Origin: Leisingera sp. ANG-Vp
Lineage (GTDB): Bacteria; Pseudomonadota; Alphaproteobacteria; Rhodobacterales; Rhodobacteraceae
Direction of reading: 5' to 3'
Assembly: GCF_000813725.1 (NCBI RefSeq)
Contig: NZ_JWLD01000027.1
Location: forward strand, 62,001 to 126,000
DNA: 64,000 nt
Shown: one piece after another, positions 34,981 through 44,710 of the stretch
How positions within the stretch are numbered: the first letter of the stretch is position 1
How the letters are laid out: each line of letters starts with the position of its first letter
Notes under the pieces: model-generated
Database searches by the model: none
What the model saw: only the letters and a program-made list of their open reading frames with translations
What the model was told of the DNA's origin: nothing
Made by a program: the position numbers and the translations under genes

Positions 34981-36408
34981 TTACAAGGCGGGCTGTTGCT
35001 GCGCCGAGCAGAACCCGCTGCCGCGGACGTGCTCGTAAGCCATTGCCGCGCGGCAAACGTCTTGGTCGCTGTAGGTATGGCCAACGATCTGAATACCAGT
35101 TGGCACACCGCTGGAGGAGATCCCGGAGGGGGCCGAGACAACCGGACAGCGGCACAGCATGTTGAAGGGCAGAGTCAGAACCCAACCGGTCAGCGGGTGC
35201 ACCCGGTTGCCGTTGATGAATATTTCATCGGTCACACCGTCGCCATCGGCCGGCACCGAGGGAATCCCAGTGGTCGGGCAGACCAGCAGGCGGTAGTCCG
35301 CAAAGATCTTGCTTAGCTTGCTGTACATACCGTTTTCCACTTCTGCCGCATGCAGGAACTTGGCAGCAGTGCTCTTCTTGGCGTTCTCGATATGCGCCTG
35401 TGTGTAGGGCATCAGCAGATCGGGATCTTTCTCCGCCATCGGTGCGAGGTAGGTACCCATCAGATGATTCAGATGCCCCATCGCCCCTTGCAGGACGTCT
35501 ATTGTCCAAGAGAGGTCCACCTGCTCAACAATGGCGCCGGCCTCGCGCAGCACGTCAAGGGCGGCCTCGGTGTTTCTGCGCACTTCGTCGCTGACATTGT
35601 AAAAGCCCAGATCCGGCGAATATGCAATTTTCCAGCCCTTGATGGATTGCAGTTCGGTTGAGATCTCCAGTTTCGGGCGCAGGGAGACGATGTCCTTGGG
35701 GTGTGGTCCGCACATGGCATTTTGCAGCAGGATCATGTCTTTGGCGGTGCGCGCCATCGGACCGTCAACCGCATAGCCATCCAAATTGAAAGGAGAATCT
35801 GTGGGGTTGCGGCCGTAGGTCGGTTTCAGCCCGTACAAGCCGCAGGTCGAAGACGGCACCCGGATTGAGCCGCCGATATCCGACCCGGTACAAAGCGCCG
35901 ATGTGCCTGACGCCAGAGAGGCGCTGGAGCCGCCGGAAGATCCGCCGGGTGTCTGGCTGAGGTTCCAGGGGTTGCGGGTTACCCCCCACAGTTTGCTGTT
36001 CGTGATGACGGTGCCCGAGAACTCGGGCGTAGCGGTGCGCGCATGCATAATGCCGCCTGCGCGGAAGATATGCTCGTTCATCGGCGAGGTCGAAGTTGCG
36101 ATATTGTCCTTGAGCAGCAGCGAGCCATTGGACGTGTGCTTACCTTTGACGTCGCTTTCGTCCTTGATGCCGATGGCCAGCCCTTCCAGCGGGCGGGTGT
36201 CCTGGCCGGATGCATATTTCTCTTCTGCAGCCCGGGCCGCGCTCATGGCCTCATCGAAATAGGTGTAGGTGAAAGCGTTGACTTTGGGCTCCACTTCGTC
36301 GGCGCGGTCGATCATTGCCTGCAAGTGTTCAACGGGCGACAGGGTCTTGGCCCGGAACATCTCAAGCGCTCTATGTGCGGGCAGGTAATGCAGATCGGTC
36401 TGGGACAC
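34981..36408 (-). CDS. Amidase signature family enzyme
   Basis: 475 aa. The Ser-cisSer-Lys triad is visible: Lys in LAIGIKDESDVKG, the Gly/Ser loop QTPGGSSGGSSASLASG with the cis-Ser, and the nucleophile region GSDIGGSIRVPSSTCGLYGLKPTYGR. These enzymes hydrolyse amides to acid and ammonia or amine. It is the last gene of the polyamine-type ABC operon, 157 bases after a YtcJ-like amidohydrolase gene, so it probably processes an imported amide or acylated amine. Confidence 0.9.
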   Translation of the reverse strand: MSQTDLHYLPAHRALEMFRAKTLSPVEHLQAMIDRADEVEPKVNAFTYTYFDEAMSAARAAEEKYASGQDTRPLEGLAIGIKDESDVKGKHTSNGSLLLKDNIATSTSPMNEHIFRAGGIMHARTATPEFSGTVITNSKLWGVTRNPWNLSQTPGGSSGGSSASLASGTSALCTGSDIGGSIRVPSSTCGLYGLKPTYGRNPTDSPFNLDGYAVDGPMARTAKDMILLQNAMCGPHPKDIVSLRPKLEISTELQSIKGWKIAYSPDLGFYNVSDEVRRNTEAALDVLREAGAIVEQVDLSWTIDVLQGAMGHLNHLMGTYLAPMAEKDPDLLMPYTQAHIENAKKSTAAKFLHAAEVENGMYSKLSKIFADYRLLVCPTTGIPSVPADGDGVTDEIFINGNRVHPLTGWVLTLPFNMLCRCPVVSAPSGISSSGVPTGIQIVGHTYSDQDVCRAAMAYEHVRGSGFCSAQQQPAL

Positions 36409-36565
36409 GGGACGTTCCTTGCTGTGTGAGGGATTAGCGCCGTTCTGGCGCCGGCTGTGGAGGCGTGTTTCGGCGAAGACACAGGGAGAGGGTGCCTTCG
36501 CCGGGCTGGCGGCAGGGAGGAGAAACGCCGCTGCCGCCGGCCATTTTCATTGCATTGGCGCGGGG

Positions 36566-38212
36566 TCAGGCCTGGTGGGTGATCCGGCCGCCGCAGATGG
36601 TGACAGCGGCGCGGGCAGTGCTGAGCTGGCTGGGCTCCAGCGCCTCCAGATCCTTGTCCATCACCACGATGTCCGCCATCATGCCCGCTTTCAGGCGGCC
36701 TTTGCGGTGTTCATTGAACTCCACCCAGGCGTTGTCGCGGGTGTAACTGGCGAGCGAGGCACGCAGGCCGAGGCGCTGCTCAGGCCAATGGGCCGGCAGC
36801 TCGACACCCGCAACCGCGCCCTGGATTGACAGCATCGGATCCACCGGCACAACCGGCCAGTCGGTGGACAGCACCACCTTGGCACCGCTGTCGCGGATGG
36901 TTTTCCAGGCAAAGGCGGTTTCGAATTGATGGTCATGCAGGATGTCGCCACCGTCGTAGGGAGGGAAGAATCCGCCGCGCGGGGAGTGCAGCGGCTGCAG
37001 CGAGGCCACCGCGCCCAGCCGGCTGAGGCGGGGAATGTCGTCCGGGTGAATGGTCTCGATATGTTCGATCCGGTGGCGGCTGTCGCGTATACCGTTTGCC
37101 TTTTGGGCGGCTTCATAGCCATCCAGAGTGAGGCGGACGGCGGCATCGCCAATGGCATGAACGGCGATCTGCAGGTTCTGGGCATCGGCGCGGATGCAGA
37201 CTTCGTTGAAATGCTCAGGCGCAAACAGCGGCTCGCTGCGGTCATCGGTGCCCGGATAAGGCTCCAGCATATAAGCGGTTTTGCTGTCCAGAACACCGTC
37301 CACGAACATCTTCACGCGGTTCGACCACAGCATGCTGCCTTGGTAGAGGTTGCGCATTTCCACCGCTTCCGCGATGCGGTCCACCGGGTCGGTGTGTTTC
37401 AGATGCAGCGGGATTTCGGTGCGGCACAACAGGCGTTCTTCGGCCTCCAGCTCTGCCAGCAGCTCCAGCTGGTAAAAGTTGCCGTCCATGTTGTGCAGCC
37501 CGGTGATGCCTTTCTCAGCACAGTGTTTCATCCCCTTGGCCAGCACGTCCTTGTCGGTGGCACGGACTGCCGCAGAGGGGGCAGGGACCGGATCGGCACC
37601 AGTGGTCATGCCCAGCATCTCGCGGCCGCCGAGAGCGGTCAGCGCCATGATGTCCTCGAATGCGGCAGGCTCCAGGAGTTCGCCGGCGGCCAGGCCGTCC
37701 GGCCCCATGACCACCTCTGAGCCGACACCGCAGTTTTTGCCGTGCAGCAGCCCGGCCAGCTCAAGCGCCTTGGTGTTGGCGTAAACGGTATGATGGTCCG
37801 CAGTGGAGGCAGCGAAGGGCCGGTCTGCAATGGCGGCGTCCAGATCGTGGCGGGTGATCGAGCGGTCGCCCATCAAGGCATAATCGATAGAGCAGGCAAA
37901 CAGCAGCTGGTCATCGGGCCGTGCTGCCGCATAGGGCTGCACGGCTGCGCGCAGGGCCTCGACCCCGGTAACGCCGTGGAGGTTCAGGAATTCCAGCTCT
38001 GCAGAGCCTGCGAAAATATGCACATGGCTGTCGATGAAGCCGGGCAGGACGGTGCCGCCCTGAGCGTCGATCACCCGCGCTGCACCCGCGATATCGCGGA
38101 TTTCGGCGGTGGAGCCAACAGCAGTGATCTTGCCGTCCTCAATGGCCAAAGCTTCGGCGTCCGGGCCGTCAAAGGTGATGATCCGCCCATTCAAAATGAC
38201 GATATCAGGCAT
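36566..38212 (-). CDS. YtcJ-like metal-dependent amidohydrolase
   Basis: 548 aa from the ATG at 38212, with a GGAG site before it. Metal-binding motifs of the amidohydrolase_3 type are present: VLPGFIDSHVHIFAGSAELEFLNLHGV (His-x-His), RIEHIETIHPDDIPRLSRLGAVASLQP, and the late Asp in VLSTDWPVVPVDPM. The family acts on N-acyl or cyclic amides, and the true substrate is unknown. It follows the binding-protein gene of the ABC system and precedes the amidase gene. Confidence 0.88.
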   Translation of the reverse strand: MPDIVILNGRIITFDGPDAEALAIEDGKITAVGSTAEIRDIAGAARVIDAQGGTVLPGFIDSHVHIFAGSAELEFLNLHGVTGVEALRAAVQPYAAARPDDQLLFACSIDYALMGDRSITRHDLDAAIADRPFAASTADHHTVYANTKALELAGLLHGKNCGVGSEVVMGPDGLAAGELLEPAAFEDIMALTALGGREMLGMTTGADPVPAPSAAVRATDKDVLAKGMKHCAEKGITGLHNMDGNFYQLELLAELEAEERLLCRTEIPLHLKHTDPVDRIAEAVEMRNLYQGSMLWSNRVKMFVDGVLDSKTAYMLEPYPGTDDRSEPLFAPEHFNEVCIRADAQNLQIAVHAIGDAAVRLTLDGYEAAQKANGIRDSRHRIEHIETIHPDDIPRLSRLGAVASLQPLHSPRGGFFPPYDGGDILHDHQFETAFAWKTIRDSGAKVVLSTDWPVVPVDPMLSIQGAVAGVELPAHWPEQRLGLRASLASYTRDNAWVEFNEHRKGRLKAGMMADIVVMDKDLEALEPSQLSTARAAVTICGGRITHQA

Positions 38213-38229
38213 GAATGTCTCCAATACGC

Positions 38230-38251
38230 GGGATGCCCGGCGGGGCACCCC
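38230..38251 (-). terminator. Intercistronic hairpin after the binding-protein gene
   Basis: On the minus strand, GGGGTGCCC-CGCC-GGGCATCCC, 9 bp with one G-U pair. It lies between the stop of the binding-protein gene and the amidohydrolase start. No T-run follows, so mRNA stabilisation or partial termination is likely. Confidence 0.5.
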
Positions 38252-38269
38252 GTCTGCCGTCAGGCAGGG

Positions 38270-39295
38270 TTACTTTTGCAGATCGGTCCAGATTTTGGTG
38301 TAAATACGCTGCACCTCGGGCGGGCAGGCTTCGGCGACGTAAGCGGCGTCTTTCAGGTGCTCCGGGATGATCACCTCAGGTGCGGAAGCCATATCTTCGG
38401 GCATGAATTCTTCAGATCCCATGATGCCGTTGGCATAGCGTGCAAAGGCTGAGATCAGCGCGGCGTTTTCCGGATCCATCAGGAAGTTCTGAAAGGTCTT
38501 TGCATTTTCGGCGTTCTTGGCGTCTGCAAGCACAACGACGTTGTCCATCCAGACCGGATAGCCTTCCTGAGGATAGCCAAAAACGATGTTTTCGTTTTGC
38601 AGCCGCGCCCGGTAAGAGGGGCCGTTCCAGTTCACTCCGGCAGAAACATCGCCCTTGGCGTATTGCTCGACCGTGCCATAGTCGATCGACAGCCAGTGTT
38701 TCTTGGCCTCAACCAGCGTGTCCCGTACCTGTTTCAGGATGGCCTTGTCGCCGGTGCATTGATCTCCGCCGTGATAGCTGATCGCCAGACCCAGGACATC
38801 ATTCATCTCCGGGACGACATTGATCTTGCCTTTCAGTTCTTCCGGCGGGTCCAGAATGATGGCTGCGGTATTCGGATCGCCGTCATAGACGGCAGAATTG
38901 ACAACAATGCCAACGGTTCCCCATTGCCACGGCACGGAATACTTGCGGCCGGGGTCAAAGGCGACATCCACCCAGCGCGGGTCCACATTTTTAAAGTTTT
39001 CCATTGCATTGGGGTTGGTTTCCATCAAGAGGCCCTCGCCGGCCCAGATCGGAATGTAGGTGCCCGAGGGAACCACGATATCAAACCCGTGGCCGCCGGC
39101 CTTGACCTTGGCCAGAGCGGTGTCGTTGCTGTCGAAATCGGTGAGCGTGACCTTGATGCCGGTCTCTTCTTCGAATTTGGCGATCAGATCGGGGTTGGTG
39201 TAATTGCCCCAATTGTAGATGTTCAGCTCACCCTCGGCCCAGGCAGGCACAGCCAGTGCGGCAGCAGCGCCCAGTGCAGTGATCAGAGTTTTCAT
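38270..39295 (-). CDS. Polyamine-type ABC substrate-binding protein (PotD/PotF-like)
   Basis: 341 aa, periplasmic. The signal peptide is [22 protein letters not shown]. The mature protein begins [36 protein letters not shown], the standard opening of spermidine/putrescine-binding proteins. A Trp/Asp-containing pocket (PVWMDNVVV) is present. It is the fourth gene of the operon after ATPase and two permeases. A polyamine or related cationic amine, perhaps acylated given the two amide hydrolases downstream, is the inferred ligand. Confidence 0.9.
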   Translation of the reverse strand: MKTLITALGAAAALAVPAWAEGELNIYNWGNYTNPDLIAKFEEETGIKVTLTDFDSNDTALAKVKAGGHGFDIVVPSGTYIPIWAGEGLLMETNPNAMENFKNVDPRWVDVAFDPGRKYSVPWQWGTVGIVVNSAVYDGDPNTAAIILDPPEELKGKINVVPEMNDVLGLAISYHGGDQCTGDKAILKQVRDTLVEAKKHWLSIDYGTVEQYAKGDVSAGVNWNGPSYRARLQNENIVFGYPQEGYPVWMDNVVVLADAKNAENAKTFQNFLMDPENAALISAFARYANGIMGSEEFMPEDMASAPEVIIPEHLKDAAYVAEACPPEVQRIYTKIWTDLQK

Positions 39296-39313
39296 GTGTT
39301 TCCCTCCCTTGGG

Positions 39314-40123
39314 TTACTTTTCTTTACTCTTCGACAGCAGGTAAAACGCCACTACCAGTGCGACGGAGATCGCCAGCAGGACGGTTGAGATCGCATTCAC
39401 CTCCGGTGTGATCGCCCGGCGCAGCTGGCCCAGCATGTAGGTGGGCAGCGTGTCCTGGCCGGCGGATTTCACAAACTCGGTGATCACCACGTCATCCAGG
39501 GAAATCACAAAGGACAGCATCGCGCCTGCCAGCACCCCAGGCCACAGCTGCGGCAGGGTCACCCGGCGGAACACCTGCCAGGGGCGGCCATAGAGGTCGG
39601 CGGCGGCCTGCTCCAGGTTCAGGTCCATGCTCTGAAGCCGGGCGCGGACCGGCATATAGGCGAAAGGAATGCAAAAGGCCGAGTGGGCGATGATCAGGTA
39701 CCAGATGCCGGTATAGCCGGTGGCGACCTTGATCATGGCAAAGAACAGCAGCAGGGCCACGGCGGTCACGATTTCCGGGATCATCAGCGGCTGGTTGATC
39801 ATGGCAAAGACCAGGCCGGAGCCGCGGAACTTGCCGGTCCGGGTGGTGGCCAGGGCCGCCATCACCGCAACGCTGGTCGCCACCAGGGACGCGCTCGAGG
39901 CGATGATCAGCGACAGAACCGTCGCCTCCTGCACCTTCTCGTTCTCCCAGGCCGCCGCGTACCATTGCCAGGAGAACCCCTCCCATATGGCGATGCTGGT
40001 GCCTGCGTTGAAGGAATAGATCACCAGCAGGATGATCGGCAGATAGAGCATCACAAAGCAGCTGAGGGCCACCAGGGTAAAGCCGGTCTGCTGGCGGACG
40101 TCGAATGCGCGCGGTTTAGCCAT
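39314..40123 (-). CDS. ABC permease (PotI/PotC-like)
   Basis: 269 aa, inner membrane, start at 40123 overlapping the end of the preceding permease gene by 8 bases, with GAAGGGG upstream. Helices such as FTLVALSCFVMLYLPIILLVIYSFNA are evident. The permease loop is EQAAADLYGRPWQVFRRVTLPQLWPGVLAGAMLSFVISLDDVVITEF. It pairs with the PotH-like subunit. Confidence 0.9.
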   Translation of the reverse strand: MAKPRAFDVRQQTGFTLVALSCFVMLYLPIILLVIYSFNAGTSIAIWEGFSWQWYAAAWENEKVQEATVLSLIIASSASLVATSVAVMAALATTRTGKFRGSGLVFAMINQPLMIPEIVTAVALLLFFAMIKVATGYTGIWYLIIAHSAFCIPFAYMPVRARLQSMDLNLEQAAADLYGRPWQVFRRVTLPQLWPGVLAGAMLSFVISLDDVVITEFVKSAGQDTLPTYMLGQLRRAITPEVNAISTVLLAISVALVVAFYLLSKSKEK

Positions 40124-41012
40124 GATGCGCCCCTTCGCTTTCGGACGAGCGGACATAGATGATCAGCGCCACCATCACGATGGCCAGAAGGGTGATCGAC
40201 AGGGCCGCGCCCAGGGGCCAGTTGCGCCCTTGGCCGAACTGCAGCTCGATCAGATTGCCCAGCATCAACTGCTTGCCGCCGCCCATGATGCGGGGCGTCA
40301 CATAGGCGCCCAGCGATGGCACGAAAACCAGGATGGAACCCGCCACCGCACCGGGCTTGATCAGCGGCAGGATGACCCGGCGCAGCACTTTCCAGCGCGA
40401 GGCATAGAGGTCGTATGCAGCCTCGACCAAAGAGAAATCCATCCGCTCCATGCTGGCGTAGATCGGCAGTACCATCAGCGGCAGGAAGACGTAGAACATG
40501 CCCAGTGTGACCGCGAATTCGGTGTACATCATCTGGATCGGAGCCTCGATCAGACCCAGTTTCATCAGCACCGTGTTCACCACGCCCTCGTTGCGGATGA
40601 TCTCCATCACCGCGAAGGTCCGGATCAAGAGGTTGGTCCAGAACGGGATCATGATCAGCAGCATCCAGAAGTCGCGTTTGCGAGCCGGGCGGGTGGCGAT
40701 GAAATAGGCAGTTGGAAAACCGACCAGAAACGCTACGGCAGTGGTCATCAGCGAGAGTTTCACAGAGCGCCAAAAGATCGCCAGATGGGCGTCGGAAAAG
40801 GACAGGGTCTCGTCAAAGAAATCGCGTTCCGCGACGACGCTGAACCAGGCGTCGGTCGAGAATGTCCATACTACGCCGCCGTAGTCGCCGGCGGTCAGGA
40901 AGGAATAGACGACAACGATCAGCAGCGGGCCTGCGGCGGCCAGTGTCAGGATGGTCAGTGCCGGCGTCAGCAGCAGCCAGCGGTTGCGTTCGGTCTGGGC
41001 ATCTGCGGACAT
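40116..41012 (-). CDS. ABC permease (PotH/PotB-like)
   Basis: 298 aa, inner membrane. Helical segments include WLLLTPALTILTLAAAGPLLIVVVYSF and TTAVAFLVGFPTAYFIA. The loop EAAYDLYASRWKVLRRVILPLIKPGAVAGSILVFVPSLGAYVTP is the polyamine-permease EAA motif. It starts 4 bases after the ATPase stop with GAGGG upstream. Confidence 0.9.
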   Translation of the reverse strand: MSADAQTERNRWLLLTPALTILTLAAAGPLLIVVVYSFLTAGDYGGVVWTFSTDAWFSVVAERDFFDETLSFSDAHLAIFWRSVKLSLMTTAVAFLVGFPTAYFIATRPARKRDFWMLLIMIPFWTNLLIRTFAVMEIIRNEGVVNTVLMKLGLIEAPIQMMYTEFAVTLGMFYVFLPLMVLPIYASMERMDFSLVEAAYDLYASRWKVLRRVILPLIKPGAVAGSILVFVPSLGAYVTPRIMGGGKQLMLGNLIELQFGQGRNWPLGAALSITLLAIVMVALIIYVRSSESEGAHHG

Positions 41013-41016
41013 GGCG

Positions 41017-42087
41017 TCAGTCCCTCAGAACCTGGGCAATGCCGGGGTTGAAGGAAATGCCGACGCTGTCGCCCACGCTGTGATGCTCTACCGCGTCGGG
41101 CTGGTTCTGGCGGCGGATAACAAAGGTGGGCTGGCCTTCGCTTTCGACGTGGTAATGGGTGTCGGTGCCGAAATAGACGATGTTCTTCAGCCTGCCGTCG
41201 ATCAGCGCGCCGGGCTCTGACAGCATCGCATGTTCCGGGCGCACTGCAATGGTCACCGCGCCGGAATGGGCCCCGCCCTCGGGGCTGCGCGCCTCGACAG
41301 TCGCGCCGGAGGGCAGGCGCACCTGGGCTTTGCCGTTGTCCTCGGACAAAAGGTTGGCGCTGACGAAATTGGTATCGCCGATGAAATCCGCCACAAAGCG
41401 CTCAGCCGGGTGGTCATAGATATCCTTGGGGCCGCCGATTTGCAGGATGCGGCCGGACTTCATCACCGCAATCCGGTCTGACATCGTCAGCGCCTCTTCC
41501 TGGTCATGGGTGACAAAGACAAAGGTGATGCCGGTTTCCGACTGCAGCCGCTTCAATTCAATCTGCATGTCCTTGCGCAGCTTGAAATCCAGCGCCGACA
41601 GCGGTTCGTCCAGCAGCAGCACCTTGGGTTTCGGGGCCAGGGCCCGGGCCAGTGCAACCCGCTGCTGCTGCCCGCCGGAGATCTGGCTGGTCATCCGGTC
41701 CGCCATTGGCGCCATCTGCACCAGATCAAGCATATCAGCCACGACGGATTTGATTTCAGATTTGGGGCGGCCCAGCATCTCCAGGCCAAAACCGATGTTT
41801 TCGGCCACCGTCATATGGGGAAACAGCGCATAGTTCTGGAACACCGTGTTCACAGGACGTGCGTATGGCGGCTTGGACAGCATGTCTTCGCCGTTCACCG
41901 TCAGGCTGCCGGAGGTTGGATTCACAAATCCCGCTATTGAACGCAACAGGGTTGTCTTGCCGCAGCCCGAAGGCCCCAGCAGGGTGAAGAACTCATTTTC
42001 CTTGATCGTGACGTTGATGTTTTCCAGCGCAGTGAAGGCCGAAGGGCCTGCGCCAAAAGTCTTCGACAACCCGGTTATCTCAATCAT
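41017..42087 (-). CDS. ABC ATPase (PotA-like)
   Basis: 356 aa. Walker A is [11 protein letters not shown], the signature is [16 protein letters not shown], Walker B is [12 protein letters not shown] and the switch is [12 protein letters not shown]-terminal TOBE domain ([28 protein letters not shown]) follows. It opens the six-gene operon and is divergent from a TetR gene across about 155 bases. Confidence 0.92.
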   Translation of the reverse strand: MIEITGLSKTFGAGPSAFTALENINVTIKENEFFTLLGPSGCGKTTLLRSIAGFVNPTSGSLTVNGEDMLSKPPYARPVNTVFQNYALFPHMTVAENIGFGLEMLGRPKSEIKSVVADMLDLVQMAPMADRMTSQISGGQQQRVALARALAPKPKVLLLDEPLSALDFKLRKDMQIELKRLQSETGITFVFVTHDQEEALTMSDRIAVMKSGRILQIGGPKDIYDHPAERFVADFIGDTNFVSANLLSEDNGKAQVRLPSGATVEARSPEGGAHSGAVTIAVRPEHAMLSEPGALIDGRLKNIVYFGTDTHYHVESEGQPTFVIRRQNQPDAVEHHSVGDSVGISFNPGIAQVLRD

Positions 42088-42178
42088 TGTCCGCGCGCCA
42101 TCCGTACCGTCCTCCCTGTGCGGAGCATCTTTTCCGTACGCTCCAATGGGAGAAAGTAGATATGATCAAATTTCTTCC

Positions 42179-42201
42179 GTCAACTTTTTTATAGTCAACT
42201 T
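42179..42201. promoter_or_regulatory. Direct repeat in the divergent potA-like/TetR promoter region
   Basis: GTCAACTT occurs at 42179-42186 and again at 42194-42201, 15 bases apart. Related ACTT/AACTT units follow up to the TetR start. It may be a regulator binding zone; the symmetry is not typical of TetR sites, so confidence is low. Confidence 0.3.
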
Positions 42202-42241
42202 CAATTTTGTACTTGGCTTCAAACTTGCACTGGAACTTGGA

Positions 42242-42886
42242 ATGAATATGATCACCGGCATGGCGGGATTGAGAGAAAAGCAAAAGCAGCTGCGCCGCAG
42301 CGAGATGCTGAAGGCAGCAATGTCCCTGTTTGCCGCACAGGGCTACAGTTCAGTAAAACTTGAAGAAGTCGCGGAGGAGGCGGGAGTTTCGCCGGGCACG
42401 CTCTACACCTACTTCAAAACCAAGAACGACCTTCTGCTGGCAGTGGTGACCGAGGATTTCGAGCACGGCTTCACCTTGGGCCGGCAGGTCATTGATGCGC
42501 CGCAGGCGGATGCTTTGACAGCAATCAACACCCTGACGAAATGCCTGTACAAATACCGCATGGGAGGGCCGACCTCGGAAATGTGGCGATTCGCCGTGGC
42601 AGCGTTCATGACCCAGCCAAAGTCGCACTTTGCCCGTGAGTATGAGAAATGCCTGAAACGTCAGCGCGGTCAGTTTGCCCGCCTGATCCGGAGGCTGCAG
42701 GCCGCCGGTCTCTTTCCCGAAGCTGCTGATGCAGATGATTTCGTCTATCTCCTCGATAGCGCCGCGTCGTTGAGCTTTCTTGAGCATATCCGTGATGATG
42801 AGGCGCCGGACACCGACCTGGAGGCAAAACTGTACAGGTGCAATGAGCAGCTGCTCTCTATGGTGTTCCAGCGGGGGGCTGCATAA
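42242..42886 (+). CDS. TetR-family regulator of the polyamine-type operon
   Basis: 214 aa from the ATG at 42242, with a second ATG at 42248. The TetR DNA-binding domain is RSEMLKAAMSLFAAQGYSSVKLEEVAEEAGVSPGTLYTYFKTKNDLL. The ligand domain is unclassified. A longer reading frame upstream lies antisense to the ATPase gene and is not credible. Divergent orientation suggests it regulates the ABC operon. Confidence 0.88.
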   Translation: MNMITGMAGLREKQKQLRRSEMLKAAMSLFAAQGYSSVKLEEVAEEAGVSPGTLYTYFKTKNDLLLAVVTEDFEHGFTLGRQVIDAPQADALTAINTLTKCLYKYRMGGPTSEMWRFAVAAFMTQPKSHFAREYEKCLKRQRGQFARLIRRLQAAGLFPEAADADDFVYLLDSAASLSFLEHIRDDEAPDTDLEAKLYRCNEQLLSMVFQRGAA

Positions 42887-43073
42887 CCAAGCTTTTAGCA
42901 GGCCGTGCAGGCAAGGTGGTCTGGTACATTCCTGCGTGCCAATAGGCTTGGAACGGAGATGACTCCGCAAGAACGGCCTTCGCCTCCGCCGCACCGAAGA
43001 AGCGCGCTGGGCGGAGCTTTGCGCCTCTCTAGTCAGCAAAAGGTGCTTAAGGGGCTGCTCTTTAGTGCTGTCA

Positions 43074-43538
43074 TTAGATCGGTAGCGACAGTCCGACTTT
43101 GGTGCGTTCCATTGACACTGAGGTTCGGAACCGGCGGACATTGGAGTTCTCGAAGAACAGGCGGTGGGTCAGGGCCTCGAAATCCTGCATGTCCTGAGCG
43201 CTGCAGATCAGGATGAAGTCTGCATCACCAGTCACATAGTAGCATTGCTGCACCTGCGGGTCGGACCTGGCCCGTTTGCGGAAATGATCCAGCTGGTCCA
43301 ACGATTCACGGTCCAGCTCAACCAGGACCACAAATGTCATCTTGTAGTTGAAGCGGGCAGGGTTAAGGATCGCCACTTCCTGCTGGATAAGGTCGGATTC
43401 CCGCAGCTTTTTCAGCCTGCGCTGTACAGACGGAACGGAAAGAGAGCACTCCTGAGAGAGTTGCTCCAATCCGATTCGGCAGTCTTTCTGGAGCTGGCGC
43501 AGGATTATTAAGTCAGTTTCGTCCAGATCAATATTCAT
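43074..43538 (-). CDS. Lrp/AsnC-family regulator
   Basis: 154 aa. The AsnC helix-turn-helix is DLIILRQLQKDCRIGLEQLSQECSLSVPSVQRRLKKLRESDLI, followed by the RAM ligand domain with VQQCYYVTGDADFILICSAQDMQDFE. It is divergent from the PLP-lyase gene at 43640, whose amino acid substrate it probably senses. Confidence 0.92.
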   Translation of the reverse strand: MNIDLDETDLIILRQLQKDCRIGLEQLSQECSLSVPSVQRRLKKLRESDLIQQEVAILNPARFNYKMTFVVLVELDRESLDQLDHFRKRARSDPQVQQCYYVTGDADFILICSAQDMQDFEALTHRLFFENSNVRRFRTSVSMERTKVGLSLPI

Positions 43539-43639
43539 GACTTCATCATATCACGTTGAGGTAAGTTGGCGAGAAACTTTTTCAAGTTCCAGCCGGTCGA
43601 TGAAAATTTCAAGTGGCCAGTGCGTGTTAGTTTTGGGCC

Positions 43640-44686
43640 ATGGAACAGATAGACTCTCTCAGCTTTGCCCCGGACTTCGAACGTGCATTGAAGTTTTTCC
43701 AGGCGCAGGAAAACTATGAAGCCTCGCCGCTTCGCGAACTCAGCAGCCCGGACGGCCTGACCGTCCTGGCCAAGGATGAAACCGGCCGGATGGGCCTGGG
43801 TGCCTTCAAGGCGCTCGGGGCGCCTTATGCGGTGGCCCGGATCCTGCAACAGGCCTGGGAGCAGAAAACCGGTGAAATTCCGACGCTGGAACGGCTGAAG
43901 GACGCTGACATCCGCGCTTTTGCCGCCACCCATACCTTTGTTTGCGCCAGCGCCGGCAACCATGGCATGGGCGTTGCCGCAGGGGCCCGCGCGATGGGCG
44001 CCAAGGCCCGTATCCATCTGGCGAAAACTGTTCCCGAAAGCTTTGCCGAGCGGCTGCGCGGCCTGGGCGCCGAGGTCGTGCGTTCCGGCGATGTCTATGA
44101 TGTGAGCGTTGCCGCAGCCATTGCCGATGCGGATGAAAGCGGCGCGGTGCTGCTCGCGGACGGCACCTGGGAAGGCTATACCGAGATCCCGAAATGGGTG
44201 ATGGAAGGCTATTGCGTCATCGCCGAGGAAATGCGCGCAGTTTTCGAGGCCTCCGGCACCTGGCCGACCCATGTCTACCTGCAGGCCGGCGTCGGCGGCC
44301 TGGCTGCTGCCATGGCCTATATGATCCGCCGCAACTGGGCCGAACAGCCCGAGCTGATCGTGGTCGAGCCCGAGGCCGCTGCCTGCCTGAAAACCAGCCA
44401 TCTTGCCGGTGCGGCCACCCGCGCTGACGGCCCGGATTCTAATATGGGCCGCCTGGACTGCAAAGAGCCATCGGTTGTGGCCTGGCACGCGCTCGAAAAA
44501 GCCCAGGTGTCTTATCAGACCCTCACGGAGGAGGAGGGCGAAGCAGCGGCGGAAGCGGTTTCGGCTCTGGGCCTGGAAACAACCCCCTCGGGCGCGGCCG
44601 GCTATGGCGCGCTCTGCAAAGGGGCTCCCCATGACCAAGGCACGGCATTCCGCCCCCTTGTCATCATTTCGGAAGGCGCCGCGTAA
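43640..44686 (+). CDS. Diaminopropionate ammonia-lyase-like PLP enzyme
   Basis: 348 aa, fold type II. The PLP lysine is in GLGAFKALGAPYAVA. Phosphate and cofactor contacts are in CASAGNHGMGVAAGARAMGAKARIHLAKTVPE, YLQAGVGGLAAAMAYMI and IVVEPEAAACL. This resembles DpaL/YgeX, which converts 2,3-diaminopropionate to pyruvate and ammonia, but it is somewhat shorter than the usual size of about 400 aa. Threonine dehydratase or another amino acid lyase is the alternative. It is followed after 24 bases by a TRAP transporter whose cargo may be its substrate. Confidence 0.78.
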   Translation: MEQIDSLSFAPDFERALKFFQAQENYEASPLRELSSPDGLTVLAKDETGRMGLGAFKALGAPYAVARILQQAWEQKTGEIPTLERLKDADIRAFAATHTFVCASAGNHGMGVAAGARAMGAKARIHLAKTVPESFAERLRGLGAEVVRSGDVYDVSVAAAIADADESGAVLLADGTWEGYTEIPKWVMEGYCVIAEEMRAVFEASGTWPTHVYLQAGVGGLAAAMAYMIRRNWAEQPELIVVEPEAAACLKTSHLAGAATRADGPDSNMGRLDCKEPSVVAWHALEKAQVSYQTLTEEEGEAAAEAVSALGLETTPSGAAGYGALCKGAPHDQGTAFRPLVIISEGAA

Positions 44687-44710
44687 GCGGCGAGCAAGAG
44701 GATCACCTAA

